In this document: positions 23,341 to 32,299 of the stretch, piece by piece
Numbering within the stretch: the first letter of the stretch is position 1
Layout of the letters: each line of letters begins with the position of its first letter
From: Lysobacterales bacterium
GTDB taxonomy: Bacteria > Pseudomonadota > Gammaproteobacteria > Xanthomonadales > Ahniellaceae
Reading direction: 5' to 3'
Assembly (NCBI GenBank): GCA_016721845.1
Contig: JADKHK010000013.1
Coordinates: 1,284,501-1,348,500 of the forward strand
DNA: 64,000 nt
Notes under the pieces: generated by a model
Seen by the model: the letters and a program-made list of their open reading frames with translations, nothing else
What the model was told of the DNA's origin: nothing
Database searches by the model: none
Translations under genes and position numbers: made by a program

Positions 23341-24642
23341 ATGGCCGCACCCGCATCATCCGGCAGCAGCAACACGCTCACCCTGTGGATCCTGGTCGCG
23401 CTCGTGCTCGGTGCACTGGCCGGTCTAGCGCTCTACTACAGCGGCATCGATACCGCCGAACCGGTGGCCTACCTCGGACTGGTCACGACGATGTTCCTGC
23501 GCCTGATCAAGATGATCATCGCGCCGCTGGTGTTCGCCACGTTGACGGTCGGCATCGCCAAGATGGGCGACATGGCCGTGGTCGGACGGCTCGGCCTGAA
23601 GGCGATGCTGTGGTTCATCGCGGCGTCGCTGATGTCGCTTGGTCTTGGCCTGCTGCTGGTGAACCTGTTCCAGCCCGGCATCGGACTGAACCTGCCGTTG
23701 CCGGAAGCGACGGCGAACTCGGGCATCGCCGCATCGTCGATGTCGCTGGCCGATTTCATCACCCACCTGATCCCGATGAGCATCGCCGACGGCATGGCGA
23801 GGAACGAGATCCTGCAGATCGTGGTGTTCTCGATCTTTTTCGGCATCGGCTGCGCCGGTGTGGGCGACAAGGCCCGGGTGCTGGTCGATGCGCTCGAAGG
23901 CCTGTCCTACGTGATGCTGAAGGTGACGATGCTGGTGATGGGGTTCGCTCCGTTCGCAGTTTTTGCGGCGGTGGCGGCAGCAATCGCGAAGAGCGGTCCC
24001 GGCATCTTCGAAACGTATTTCTTTTTCATGGCCGAGTTCTACCTCGGCATCGTGATCCTGTGGCTGCTGCTGTTCGGCGCCGCCAGCGCCGTGATCGGAC
24101 GGCGCGCGATCGCGTTGTTCAAGGCGGTGCGCGAGCCGACCCTGCTTGCGTTCGCGACCGCCTCCAGCGAAGCGGCCTATCCGAAAACCCTGGCGCAACT
24201 GGAAAAATTCGGTTGCAGCAACCGCGTCGCGGCCTTCGTGCTGCCGCTCGGCTATTCATTCAATCTCGATGGTTCGATGATGTATTGCACCTTCGCGGTG
24301 ATGTTCATCGCCCAGGCCTACGGCATCGAATTGAGCGCCGCACAGCAACTGACCATGCTGCTGGTGTTGATGGTCACCTCCAAGGGCATGGCCGGGGTGC
24401 CGCGCGCGTCGCTGGTAGTGATCGCGGCGACGCTCGCACAGTTCAATATCCCTGAAGCCGGCCTGCTGTTGCTGCTCGGCATCGACCACTTCCTCGACAT
24501 GGCGCGCTCGGCGACGAACGTGATCGGCAACTCGGTCGCAACGGCCGTGGTGTCGAAATGGGAAGGACAGTTGCGCAGCGAAACCGAGGTCGCGGCCGAC
24601 CTCGCGAACGCGACCTCGACGGAAGCATCGACGAAGGCCTAA
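23341..24642 (+). CDS. Dicarboxylate/amino acid:cation symporter (DAACS, GltP/DctA family)
   Basis: A 433-residue inner-membrane carrier with about eight membrane helices and two re-entrant loops. The N-terminal half has TTMFLRLIKMIIAPLVFATL; the substrate-site serine motif is SSEAAYPKTLAQLEKFG, nearer to DctA-type SSE than to glutamate-type SSS; helix 7 is GYSFNLDGSMMYCTFAVMFI with the conserved N-x-D cation site; and the helix 8 region is DHFLDMARSATNVIGN with the conserved Asp and Asn. By family it couples uptake of C4-dicarboxylates or acidic amino acids to protons or sodium. GAGGA precedes the ATG at 23341. It shares four bases with the convergent gene at its end. Confidence 0.92.
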   Translation: MAAPASSGSSNTLTLWILVALVLGALAGLALYYSGIDTAEPVAYLGLVTTMFLRLIKMIIAPLVFATLTVGIAKMGDMAVVGRLGLKAMLWFIAASLMSLGLGLLLVNLFQPGIGLNLPLPEATANSGIAASSMSLADFITHLIPMSIADGMARNEILQIVVFSIFFGIGCAGVGDKARVLVDALEGLSYVMLKVTMLVMGFAPFAVFAAVAAAIAKSGPGIFETYFFFMAEFYLGIVILWLLLFGAASAVIGRRAIALFKAVREPTLLAFATASSEAAYPKTLAQLEKFGCSNRVAAFVLPLGYSFNLDGSMMYCTFAVMFIAQAYGIELSAAQQLTMLLVLMVTSKGMAGVPRASLVVIAATLAQFNIPEAGLLLLLGIDHFLDMARSATNVIGNSVATAVVSKWEGQLRSETEVAADLANATSTEASTKA

Positions 24643-25136
24643 TCGCCGACGCGGCGTCGACAGGCAAGCCAACCGATCATCAGGATCGATCCGGCCATTG
24701 TCCCCATGGCGCCGCGCGACAGGGCGTCGACGGGATGCGTGGTCTGCGCGACGGCGGCGACCACCTGCAGACTGCCGGTGGCCCAGGTGAGATACGGCCC
24801 GCCGTTCTCGGAGACCCGCAGGTTGAGCACATAGTCGCCGGCCGCGATCGGCGACAACGCCAGTTCACCGCTCAGGCCACTGCCGACCGAAAAATCTCCG
24901 GCCTGGATGTCGAGCATCAGATCCACGGTCTGGTCATGGACCTCGAAATGGTTTCCCGTCAGCACCGTGGGCGAACCGCCGCGCCAGATCGCGTAAGGAA
25001 TCCAGACCGCGTGGGCATCGCTGGCCATGATCGGCACGCCGCCACCGATGCTGCCGCCGCCCGACTGCGCCACGCAGTCGCCAGCCGTCGCCAGCATGAC
25101 GAGCCCACCCAGCAGTCCGATCCACAATCCACGCAT
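24639..25136 (-). CDS. Small exported protein with C-terminal membrane anchor
   Basis: A 165-residue protein I do not recognise. It has an N-terminal signal peptide (residues 1-24, LWIGLLGGLVMLATAGDCVA), then a glycine-rich stretch, a beta-rich middle (ELALSPIAAGDYVLNLRVSE), and a C-terminal hydrophobic segment of about 20 residues followed by CRRRVGD. Hydrophobic segment plus arginines at the very end resembles sorting signals of the PEP-CTERM/IPTL-CTERM kind, but no PEP or IPTL motif is present. It follows the TIGR04222-like gene in the same direction after 76 bases and may be co-transcribed. The start is the ATG at 25136 that gives the signal peptide. Confidence 0.7.
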   Translation of the reverse strand: MRGLWIGLLGGLVMLATAGDCVAQSGGGSIGGGVPIMASDAHAVWIPYAIWRGGSPTVLTGNHFEVHDQTVDLMLDIQAGDFSVGSGLSGELALSPIAAGDYVLNLRVSENGGPYLTWATGSLQVVAAVAQTTHPVDALSRGAMGTMAGSILMIGWLACRRRVGD

Positions 25137-25212
25137 CGCGTTTGCTCCCCGGTCGATTGCCCGGACGACGCCCCCGCCTGCTGTTTCCCCCAAGCGGCGT
25201 TCAGGCCCGGCA

Positions 25213-26700
25213 TCAATCTCCGCCGCCGCCACCACAACCGCCGCAGCCGCCGCCGGAATCGCCCCCGCCGGAATCACTGCTACCGGAATCGCTGGAACCG
25301 CTGTCCGACGAGGACGAGGAACTGCTGTCGCTGCTGCTCGAGGTCGAGGCCGGCTGGCGATAGTCGTGAAAAGCCGCGTAGGCGGTGCCGGCGAGCACGC
25401 TGGAACCGACCAAGGCGAGTGCGATCGGCCATTCGTGGTCGCGCGGGGCACGCACGGCGCGGGCGTGCTGCTGACGCAATGCGGCGAGTGCGTCGCGTCC
25501 CGCCTGCGTCTGGCCGGGGCGCTTGAACCACAACACCAGCGTCGCGATCGCGAGCAGCACGCACAACACGACCAGCAGTGCCACAGGTCGGTCGCGGGCG
25601 ATGCCGATCGCGATCTTCGCCACACCAAGGCCAAGCACCAGCAGCGGCGCCACTGCCGACCTGCGTGCGAATGCAGCCGCGGCATCGCGATCCCACATCA
25701 GCCCGCGTTGCTCCAAGCCACGCCGCAGCGGAGCCATCGCGCCCGCACTGCGCGTCGCCAGTGTGCCGAGGTTGCCGTCGCGTTGCAGTTCGCGAGTGAT
25801 CGCGTCGGCCGTCGCGTCCAGGCCGTCGGGCACATGCTTGATCTGCAGGTGCGCGCTGCGCGCATCGAACTGCGCTGCGTTGCGTGCCAGCAACTCGCCG
25901 ACGACCCGCTCGACCACGCGCGACTCGCCACCCGCCAGTAGTGCCACGGCCGAAGGATCGAGCCCCGATACCGAGGACGCACGTGCAACGCCGACCTGCC
26001 GACGTTGCGCCAGTGCGAAAGAGAGGCTGATGATCATCAACACCATGAACAGCAGCAGGAACTTCGGCCCGGACCAGTCGAGCGGATTCAGCGACGCGGC
26101 TTCGGCGAACGAACTCGCCATCAGAGCCGTCACGGTGGCCGCGACGCCCGCCGTGATCGCCGTGGGCCGACGCGGCCAGACCGGCTTGCGCACGAGCCAG
26201 ACCTGTTCGGTGTCGACGCGACGAAAGCGCGCCGGCGCGCGGAATCGTTCCGCCGTCCCCGGCCACCAGCGCTCGGGCGGTGCGCCGAACCAGCGCTCAT
26301 AGTGGGCCAACGTGTCCGCATACCCGCGTCGATACTGTGCCGAGTCGCCCCGCACGAGCCCGCCCGGACGATGATGGAACGCGAAGCCCAGGGCCGCCGG
26401 GCAGAAACGCAGCCAGTAGTCTTCGCTATAGGTGAGGTGCAGATGCCAGACCTCGTCGACCGCCACGCTCGGCACCACCATCCCGGCCTCAACGCTGGCG
26501 AGAAAACAGTAGCGTCGATATTCCTCGATGGCGGCCAACGCTTGATCGCGCGACCAACCCTGTTCGCATGCCAGCTTGGCGGCGAAATCGAGCGGCGCTT
26601 GCGCATCCTCGAAGGCATGTTCGCGAAGGCGCTGCCACTGTGCGCGCGTCGACTCGGTCCAAGGCGATTCGAGGGTCTGGCCCGTTCGATCAACGCTCAT
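25213..26700 (-). CDS. TIGR04222-type membrane protein with Ser/Gly/Cys-rich tail
   Basis: A 495-residue membrane protein. The N-terminal 170 residues resemble a glycine-rich-protein-like domain with VDEVWHLHLTYSEDYWLRFC. Several hydrophobic segments follow (FLLLFMVLMIISLSFALA; PVALLVVLCVLLAIATLVLW; IALALVGSSVLAGTAYAAF). The protein ends in a low-complexity tail: Ser/Asp repeats (SDSGSSDSGSSDSGGGD) and then GGGCGGCGGGGGD. This arrangement fits the TIGR04222 family, whose function is not known. The cysteines at the tail end could bind metal or form disulfides. The ATG at 26700 is preferred over one 39 bases upstream because it removes an unrelated leader. Function not assigned. Confidence 0.82.
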   Translation of the reverse strand: MSVDRTGQTLESPWTESTRAQWQRLREHAFEDAQAPLDFAAKLACEQGWSRDQALAAIEEYRRYCFLASVEAGMVVPSVAVDEVWHLHLTYSEDYWLRFCPAALGFAFHHRPGGLVRGDSAQYRRGYADTLAHYERWFGAPPERWWPGTAERFRAPARFRRVDTEQVWLVRKPVWPRRPTAITAGVAATVTALMASSFAEAASLNPLDWSGPKFLLLFMVLMIISLSFALAQRRQVGVARASSVSGLDPSAVALLAGGESRVVERVVGELLARNAAQFDARSAHLQIKHVPDGLDATADAITRELQRDGNLGTLATRSAGAMAPLRRGLEQRGLMWDRDAAAAFARRSAVAPLLVLGLGVAKIAIGIARDRPVALLVVLCVLLAIATLVLWFKRPGQTQAGRDALAALRQQHARAVRAPRDHEWPIALALVGSSVLAGTAYAAFHDYRQPASTSSSSDSSSSSSSDSGSSDSGSSDSGGGDSGGGCGGCGGGGGD

Positions 26701-26752
26701 CGTTGCGCTCCACCCGTGGGGTGGCGCGCAGATTATCACCGGCGTGCTGCGG

Positions 26753-27457
26753 TCACGCTGCCAGCGCGCGCACTGCCGCCGGGATCTCGGCGGCGCTCGC
26801 TACCGTGCGCAGGCGCGCCGAAGCGGTATCGAAGCCCTTGCCCTGCTCCATTGCCCACAGCAAGTGATACGGCACGTAGACCGCGCTCGCGCCGAGTTCG
26901 AGCACGGGCGCGATGTCCGAGCCCGGCGAGTTGCCGACCATCAGGAACTGCTCTGGACGGATGCCGACTTCATCGAGCACGCGCCGATAGGTCGGCCCAT
27001 CCTTCTCGCTGACGATCTCGATGCGGTGGAACCAGTTGCTCAGGCCCGACTTCGCGATCTTGGCCTCCTGGTGGAACAGGTCGCCCTTGGTGATCAGCAG
27101 CAGCGTGAAATCCTTCGCCACGTCAGCTACCGCGTCGACGATGCCCGGCAGCAGCTCGACCGGATGTTCGAGCACGGCCACGCCGAGGTCGACGATACGC
27201 TGGATGTCGGTCGCGCTGATGCGCGCCTCCGTCATCGCGATCGCCGCCTCGACCATCGACAAGGTCATGCCCTTGGCGCCGTAGCCGAAGCGCTTGATGT
27301 TGCGACGCTCGACATCGAGCAAGCGCGCATGAACATCGGCATTCGCGATGTCGATGTAGTCCGCCAGCAGTTTCTCATACGCCGCCTGCGCATCGCGGTA
27401 ATGCCCTTCGCTGTGCCAGAGCGTGTCGTCGGCGTCGAAGGCGACGTGGGTAATCAT
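26753..27457 (-). CDS. HAD-superfamily phosphatase
   Basis: A 234-residue haloacid-dehalogenase hydrolase. Motif I is FDADDTLWHSEG with the nucleophile and acid Asp; a helical C1-type cap follows; motif II is LLLITKGD; motif III/IV is SEKDG and MVGNSPGSDIAPVLELGA. The substrate is not predictable from sequence; small phosphorylated metabolites are typical for this class. Its start overlaps the stop of the E1 gene (ATGA), so both are translated from one transcript. The HAD protein might remove a damaged or inhibitory phosphate compound linked to thiamine diphosphate or branched-chain metabolism, but this is only inference from position. Confidence 0.88.
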   Translation of the reverse strand: MITHVAFDADDTLWHSEGHYRDAQAAYEKLLADYIDIANADVHARLLDVERRNIKRFGYGAKGMTLSMVEAAIAMTEARISATDIQRIVDLGVAVLEHPVELLPGIVDAVADVAKDFTLLLITKGDLFHQEAKIAKSGLSNWFHRIEIVSEKDGPTYRRVLDEVGIRPEQFLMVGNSPGSDIAPVLELGASAVYVPYHLLWAMEQGKGFDTASARLRTVASAAEIPAAVRALAA

Positions 27458-29751
27458 GCCGACACCAGCTTCAACGCTGCTTCGAGCACGGTGGCATCGG
27501 TCGGCAGGATCAGGTTCGCGGCACCCGCGAGCGGCGTGTAGGTGTCGTCACCGACGACGCGCACCAGCGGCTTGGCGCCGTGGCCGCCTTCGACGATGGC
27601 GGTGATCACGCCTTCGCCGATGCCGGCGCTGCGACGGCCTTCATCCAGCACGAGGATGCGCTCGCAATCGCCAGCATGTTTGGCGATCGCCTTCGCATTC
27701 AGCGGCTGCAGCCAGCGCAGGTCGATGACGCGCGTCTTCTTGCCGGTCTGGGCCTCGACCGCCTTGGCGGTGCGCAGCGCGAACGGCACGCCGTTGCCGA
27801 AGGTGACGATCAGCAGGTCCTTCGCATCCTCGTGGTAGACGCGTTCGGCGCCGAACTCGAGCGCCTGATCCGGTGCCGGATACGGCGTCGACCACAAGGC
27901 GTCGCCGGCCTCGTACAAGTCCTTGGTCATGTACAACGCGATCGGTTCGAGAAAGGCGCAGACGCGACCGTCGACCTTGGCCATCGCGGTCAGGGTGCGC
28001 AGCATCATCGCCGCATCATCGCCACGACTCGGGCAGCCGACGATCAGTCCCGGGATGTCGCGCAGCGCGGTCACCGAATTGTCGTTGTGGAAATGGCCGC
28101 CGAAGCCGCGCTGGTAGCCGAGACCGGCGACACGCATGACCATCGGGTTGCGGTACTGGTCGTTCGAGAAGAACTGCAACGAACAGGCTTCGCCGCGGAT
28201 CTGGTCGCAGGCGTTGTGGAAATACGCGAGGTACTGGATCTCCGGGAACGGCAGCATGCCCATGTTCGCGAAGCCCTGGGCGAGCCCGAGGATCGAGGTC
28301 TCGTCGAGCAGGGTGTTGAACACGCGGCTCGACTTGAACGCCTTGTGCAGGCCCTTGGTCACGGTATACACGCCGCCCTTCGCCGCCACGTCTTCGCCGA
28401 ACAGCAGCGATTCCGGGTACTTCGCGAACAGGTCGTGCAGGGCCTGGTTGATCTGGATCGCGAGATGCTTGGGCGGCTGGCTCTCGGGCAACTGCTTCTC
28501 GGAACCGAATACCGCGAGGCGCTGCTCGGGCGTCGGCGTGCGCGCAGCTTCCGCCCTCACCTTCTCGGGCGAATACGGCGCGAGCGGCGCCATCACTTCT
28601 TCCTTGGTCTGCAGCTTCGGCGTCTTGTCGGCGTGCTCGGCCGCCGCCATGCACTTGTCGCGAATGGCTTCATAAAGACCCAGCAATTCATCCTTGGTCA
28701 TCAAGCCGGAAGCGAGCGCAATCTCGGCCGAACGCAACAGCGGATCGGTGGCCTCGACGCGCAGCAACTCCTCGATCGGGCGGTATTCGATCTCGAAGTC
28801 GGTACCGGCGTGGCCCATGATGCGCGTGGTGCGCAGGTGCAGGAAGGTCGGGCGGCGCGTGGTGCGGCAATGCAGGACCGCGGCGGCCACCTGTTCGTAG
28901 CCTTCGGCGACATCCAGGCCATTGGCGTAGAAGTAATCGAGGCCTTCGCGGTTGCGGAACGCGGCGCCGACCCAGCCGCCCGGCGTCTTCGTCGAGATGC
29001 CGATGCCATTGTCCTCGCAGACGAACAGCACCGGCGCGGGCAGGTTCTGGTACGCGCTCCACTGCGCGGTGTTGAAGGCGCATTGCGCAGTCGCATGGTT
29101 GCTGGAGGCATCCCCGAACGAGCAGATCGCGATCGAATCTGCGGGAATCGGCAAGGTGTGGCCGACGCGTTTCGCGGTCTCGATGGCGACGGCGGTGCCG
29201 AGCGCCTTCGGCAGGTGCGAGGCAATCGTCGACGTCTGCGGCAACACCCACAACGGTTTCGAACCCCAGACCTTGTGGCGTCCGCCCGAGGCCGGATCGT
29301 TCTTGCTCGCGGCAAAGCTCAGCGCCGAATCCATGATCGGATCCATGCCCGGCAGCTTGCGGAAGCGCTCGGCCATGAAGCCGCCGGACCGGTAATGCAG
29401 GAAGGCCGGGTCGGTGTGGCGCGTCAGGCGCGCGACCATCGCGTTGCCCTCGTGGCCGCTGGATCCGATCGTGTAATAGACCTTGTTCTGCACACGCAGC
29501 ACGCGCGCCATCAAATCCAGATGGCGCGAGATCAGCTGCGACTCGAACAGCTTCAGGAAATCGTCGGCCGTGCAGAGGCTGCCTGGCAGCACCGCGTCGC
29601 CCGGCCGCGGCTTCACGGCCACCGGCCCGGCGTAGTGGCGTACGAACTCCTGGAAGTTCTCGTCGCAGACCTTGGCGCGGTTGACGTCCTTCAGTCGGGC
29701 GGGAATCGGGTTCGGGATCGGGTTCAGGTTGAAAGACGGGATCGCGGACAT
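27454..29751 (-). CDS. Fused alpha/beta 2-oxoacid dehydrogenase E1 (branched-chain type)
   Basis: A 765-residue thiamine-diphosphate E1 enzyme in which the alpha and beta chains, usually separate, are one polypeptide. The alpha half (residues about 60-400) has YYTIGSSGHEGNAMVARL and the TPP/Mg motif beginning GDASSNHATAQCAFNTA; the beta half (from about 440) has SLLFGEDVAAKGGVYTVTKG, QYLAYFHNACDQIRGEA and GFGGHFHNDNSV. By family it decarboxylates branched-chain 2-oxoacids or a related substrate and passes the acyl group to a lipoyl E2. No matching E2 lies beside it; an E2 elsewhere or the Lpd at 6-7.4 kb would be needed. It is upstream of and overlaps the HAD gene. Fused E1 of this kind is known in Lysobacterales and Bacteroidetes. 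Confidence 0.9.
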   Translation of the reverse strand: MSAIPSFNLNPIPNPIPARLKDVNRAKVCDENFQEFVRHYAGPVAVKPRPGDAVLPGSLCTADDFLKLFESQLISRHLDLMARVLRVQNKVYYTIGSSGHEGNAMVARLTRHTDPAFLHYRSGGFMAERFRKLPGMDPIMDSALSFAASKNDPASGGRHKVWGSKPLWVLPQTSTIASHLPKALGTAVAIETAKRVGHTLPIPADSIAICSFGDASSNHATAQCAFNTAQWSAYQNLPAPVLFVCEDNGIGISTKTPGGWVGAAFRNREGLDYFYANGLDVAEGYEQVAAAVLHCRTTRRPTFLHLRTTRIMGHAGTDFEIEYRPIEELLRVEATDPLLRSAEIALASGLMTKDELLGLYEAIRDKCMAAAEHADKTPKLQTKEEVMAPLAPYSPEKVRAEAARTPTPEQRLAVFGSEKQLPESQPPKHLAIQINQALHDLFAKYPESLLFGEDVAAKGGVYTVTKGLHKAFKSSRVFNTLLDETSILGLAQGFANMGMLPFPEIQYLAYFHNACDQIRGEACSLQFFSNDQYRNPMVMRVAGLGYQRGFGGHFHNDNSVTALRDIPGLIVGCPSRGDDAAMMLRTLTAMAKVDGRVCAFLEPIALYMTKDLYEAGDALWSTPYPAPDQALEFGAERVYHEDAKDLLIVTFGNGVPFALRTAKAVEAQTGKKTRVIDLRWLQPLNAKAIAKHAGDCERILVLDEGRRSAGIGEGVITAIVEGGHGAKPLVRVVGDDTYTPLAGAANLILPTDATVLEAALKLVSA

Positions 29752-29777
29752 GGTCGGCCACTTCGAAAAAGAGCCGC

Positions 29778-29799
29778 ATTCTACGGGGTCGCGCGACCC
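29778..29799 (-). promoter_or_regulatory. Possible E1 promoter with a 14-base palindrome
   Basis: On the minus strand TAGAAT (29778-29783) lies 27 bases before the E1 start, and just upstream of it a perfect palindrome GGGTCGCGCGACCC (29786-29799) fills the -10/-35 spacer. That position suits a repressor operator. There is no good -35. The palindrome could alternatively be part of a hairpin after the cytochrome gene. Confidence 0.4.
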
Positions 29800-29814
29800 G
29801 AGTCCGGGGCTTAA

Positions 29815-30348
29815 TCAGGGCTTGGGCGGTGCCGGAAAGGTCACGACCGGGCCGCGGACCGCGCCACCCGGCGGCACATAGGCCGGCGCCGGCTGGCCGC
29901 TCGGGCCGAGTTCGCGCACAAAGCGGTAGAGCGAGCGCAGGTCGGACTCCTCCATGTCGCGCAACGCGAACCACGGCATGGGCGGGCGGAACTTCGTGTT
30001 CTTCGCGACCTGCACCCATTCGTCCTCGCGCCACTTCGCGAGACTCAGACGCAGGTTCGCGGGATAGGTCGTACCCCAGGGGCCTTGCCAGCCCAGTGCA
30101 TCGCCCGTCAGCCAGGTCGATTCGGGCACCGCGCCGCCGGTCATGGCGTAGGCCGGCGTGTGGCAGTCATTGCAGCCCGCCACTTTCGCCAGATAACGCC
30201 CGCGCGCCACCGACGGCGATGCCTGGGCGGCGGCCGCATGAACCACTCCCGCCTCACCGGCACGCGGGTCGGCCGCGACTTGCGCCCATCCCAATGCTGC
30301 AGCTGCGACCACGCTCGCGGCCAGGATCGCTTTCGTCATCGTGTTCAT
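29815..30348 (-). CDS. Exported monohaem cytochrome c
   Basis: A 177-residue periplasmic c-type cytochrome. A signal peptide (ILAASVVAAAALGWAQVA) precedes a single haem site CNDCH in YLAKVAGCNDCHTPAYAM; the likely axial methionine is in FRPPMPWFALRDM. The motif context (CNDCHTP, PMPWFAL, LRSLYRFVRELG) is like cytochrome domains that accept electrons from quinoprotein dehydrogenases. It sits upstream of the E1 gene on the same strand but separated by 63 bases with its own hairpin-like sequence. No obvious redox partner is nearby. Confidence 0.88.
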   Translation of the reverse strand: MNTMTKAILAASVVAAAALGWAQVAADPRAGEAGVVHAAAAQASPSVARGRYLAKVAGCNDCHTPAYAMTGGAVPESTWLTGDALGWQGPWGTTYPANLRLSLAKWREDEWVQVAKNTKFRPPMPWFALRDMEESDLRSLYRFVRELGPSGQPAPAYVPPGGAVRGPVVTFPAPPKP

Positions 30349-30458
30349 CTCGTTTCCGTCGTTGGGGGGTTCCCGGTCCTGACGAAATCGCATGCAGAAT
30401 CGTGTCATCGCCCCGCGACATCGCTGAATGCCGGCGCCGGACGCGCTACGCTGCACGG

Positions 30459-31007
30459 ATGTCCCCAAAATCCACTGTCTACAAAGTCGAGCTGCAGATC
30501 TCCGATCTGGACCGGCACTACTACCAGGAACACAACCTCACGCTGGCCCTGCATCCCTCGGAAACCGAGGAGCGGCTGATGGTGCGCCTGCTGGCCTTCG
30601 CGATGAATGCGGACGAGCGCCTGAGCTTCGGGCGTGGCCTGAGCACGGACGACGAGCCCGACCTGTGGCAGCGCGACGACACCGGCGAGATCGCGTTGTG
30701 GATCGAAACCGGGCAACCCGAAGAGGCCGACATCCGCCGCGCCTGCGGTCGCGCGCGCCAGGTGCTGATCTACACCTACAGCGGCCGCAGCGCGCAGGTC
30801 TGGTGGGACAAGGTCGGCAGCAATCTCAACCGCAAGAACCTCACCGTCATCGACCTGCCCGCGGAATCGGTGCAAGCACTCGCCGGCCTCTGCGAACGCA
30901 CGATGCGCCTGCAATGCATGATCGAAGACAAACACGTGCAACTGATGAACCAGAACGGCTCGGTGTCGATCGATCCGGTGGTCCGCGTCGCCACAAGCGT
31001 GCGCTGA
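30459..31007 (+). CDS. yaeQ: YaeQ family protein
   Basis: A 182-residue protein matching YaeQ in length and motifs: the N-terminal STVYKVELQISDLDRHYYQ, PSETEERLMVRLLAFA, the acidic LSTDDEPDLWQRD, and IYTYSGRSAQVWW. YaeQ has a fold related to PD-(D/E)XK nucleases; the conserved acidic positions and the Q/E-rich strand are kept. Its cellular role is not settled; it was once linked to RfaH suppression. It runs divergently from the cytochrome gene and convergent to the RCC1 gene, with 19 bases between stops. Confidence 0.93.
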   Translation: MSPKSTVYKVELQISDLDRHYYQEHNLTLALHPSETEERLMVRLLAFAMNADERLSFGRGLSTDDEPDLWQRDDTGEIALWIETGQPEEADIRRACGRARQVLIYTYSGRSAQVWWDKVGSNLNRKNLTVIDLPAESVQALAGLCERTMRLQCMIEDKHVQLMNQNGSVSIDPVVRVATSVR

Positions 31008-31026
31008 CGACGCGGCACACCGGACG

Positions 31027-32229
31027 CTATTCGAAGTTCCCGGGCGATCCACCGAACACGGTATCCAGCGGACCGCCCAGCACGTAGGTCGGAACGGGCG
31101 TTTCATAGGCGCCACCGATCTGGCCGGTGCCCAGTTGCCCGAAGCTGCCGTGGCCCCAGCACATCACGTTGATCGGATCGGTGCGCACGCGCGCGCAGGT
31201 GTGTTCGCTGCCGGCCGCGATGGCGGAGACCTCGCCAACGCCGACCACGGCGACGGGTACGACGTGGTTGTTGCGATTCCTGCCATCGCCGACGTTGCCG
31301 AAGTAGTTGTATCCCCAACAGCTCATCGCGCCACCGTCGCGGATGACACAACTGTGGAAGTCGCCGGAGGCCACCGCGCTGGCATCAGCGATGCCACTCA
31401 CCGCCACCGGCACGGCGCTGTCCTGACCGAGTCCGTCACCCAGCGCGCCATAGCTGCCAGAGCCCCAGCAGGCGACGCTGCCGCCTTGCAGCACCGCGCA
31501 GTTGTAGTCGCTGCCGGCGCTGAGTGCGATCGCCGTGCTGATCCCGAACACGTCGACCGCCGCGAGCACGCCCGGATCAGGATTGATGCCGCCGTTGCCG
31601 AGCTGTCCGCGGTGATTGCGACCCCAGCACTTCACGCTGCCACCGTCGACGATGGCGCAACTGTGGCTTTGACCGACCGCGATCGCGGTCGCGCCGCTGA
31701 TGCCGACGGCCTGTACCGGAACATTGGTTTCGGTGAAGGCGCCGTTGCCGAGCTGGCCGTGATAGCCATGCCCCCAGCACCACACGGTCTCGTCTTCCAG
31801 CACGGCACAGCTGTGGTTGCCGCCGGTCGCCACCGCCAGGGCGGTCGTGATGCCGACCACCGCCACCGGCGTGCCCGGACTGGATCCGCTCCCGTGGCCG
31901 ATCTGGCCCCAGCGGTTGTAACCCCAACACCAGACACCGCCCGAGCCCGTGACGGCGCAAGTGTGCTGGTAGCCGCCGTCGACCGAGACGACATCGGTCA
32001 GGCCTTCGACCTGCACCGGCGCCGCGTAGCTGTAGTTCGCCGCGATGTCGCCGAGCTGACCCTGTTCGTCCCAGCCCCAGCAATGCAAGTCGCCGCCCGG
32101 CACGACGGCACAGGTATGCCCGCCACCGGCCGCGAGTTCCTGGGCGTGAGCCGCCATCGACAGGAGCAGGACCGCCAGCGCACCCGTTGCCGCCCAATAC
32201 CCCGATGTCGAACGTTTGGTCTTGCGCAT
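31027..32229 (-). CDS. Secreted RCC1-repeat beta-propeller protein
   Basis: A 400-residue exported protein. After a signal peptide (about 30 residues, ALAVLLLSMAAHAQ) come seven RCC1/ALC-type repeats, each with the pattern HTCAV-x(8)-CWGWDEQGQLG; two cysteines per repeat are spaced to form a disulfide and stabilise a seven-bladed propeller outside the cytoplasm. There is no anchor or catalytic motif, so it is probably a binding protein. It is 70 bases downstream of the Ser/Thr kinase, which follows the ECF sigma factor, so it may be the output or a ligand-binding partner of that system (inference). Eukaryotic RCC1 activity (nucleotide exchange) should not be assumed. Confidence 0.9.
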   Translation of the reverse strand: MRKTKRSTSGYWAATGALAVLLLSMAAHAQELAAGGGHTCAVVPGGDLHCWGWDEQGQLGDIAANYSYAAPVQVEGLTDVVSVDGGYQHTCAVTGSGGVWCWGYNRWGQIGHGSGSSPGTPVAVVGITTALAVATGGNHSCAVLEDETVWCWGHGYHGQLGNGAFTETNVPVQAVGISGATAIAVGQSHSCAIVDGGSVKCWGRNHRGQLGNGGINPDPGVLAAVDVFGISTAIALSAGSDYNCAVLQGGSVACWGSGSYGALGDGLGQDSAVPVAVSGIADASAVASGDFHSCVIRDGGAMSCWGYNYFGNVGDGRNRNNHVVPVAVVGVGEVSAIAAGSEHTCARVRTDPINVMCWGHGSFGQLGTGQIGGAYETPVPTYVLGGPLDTVFGGSPGNFE

Positions 32230-32299
32230 GATCGCCGTCTCCGATTCCGACGCAACGAACGTCGTTTCCGGTAGACGCACGGAAACCGGGTGAAACGGC

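Noticed and set aside
25213..25330. Repetitive codons near the end of the TIGR04222 gene as a possible repeat array
   Set aside because: The repetition reflects a Ser/Asp/Gly coding tail, with no spacer-like unique segments.
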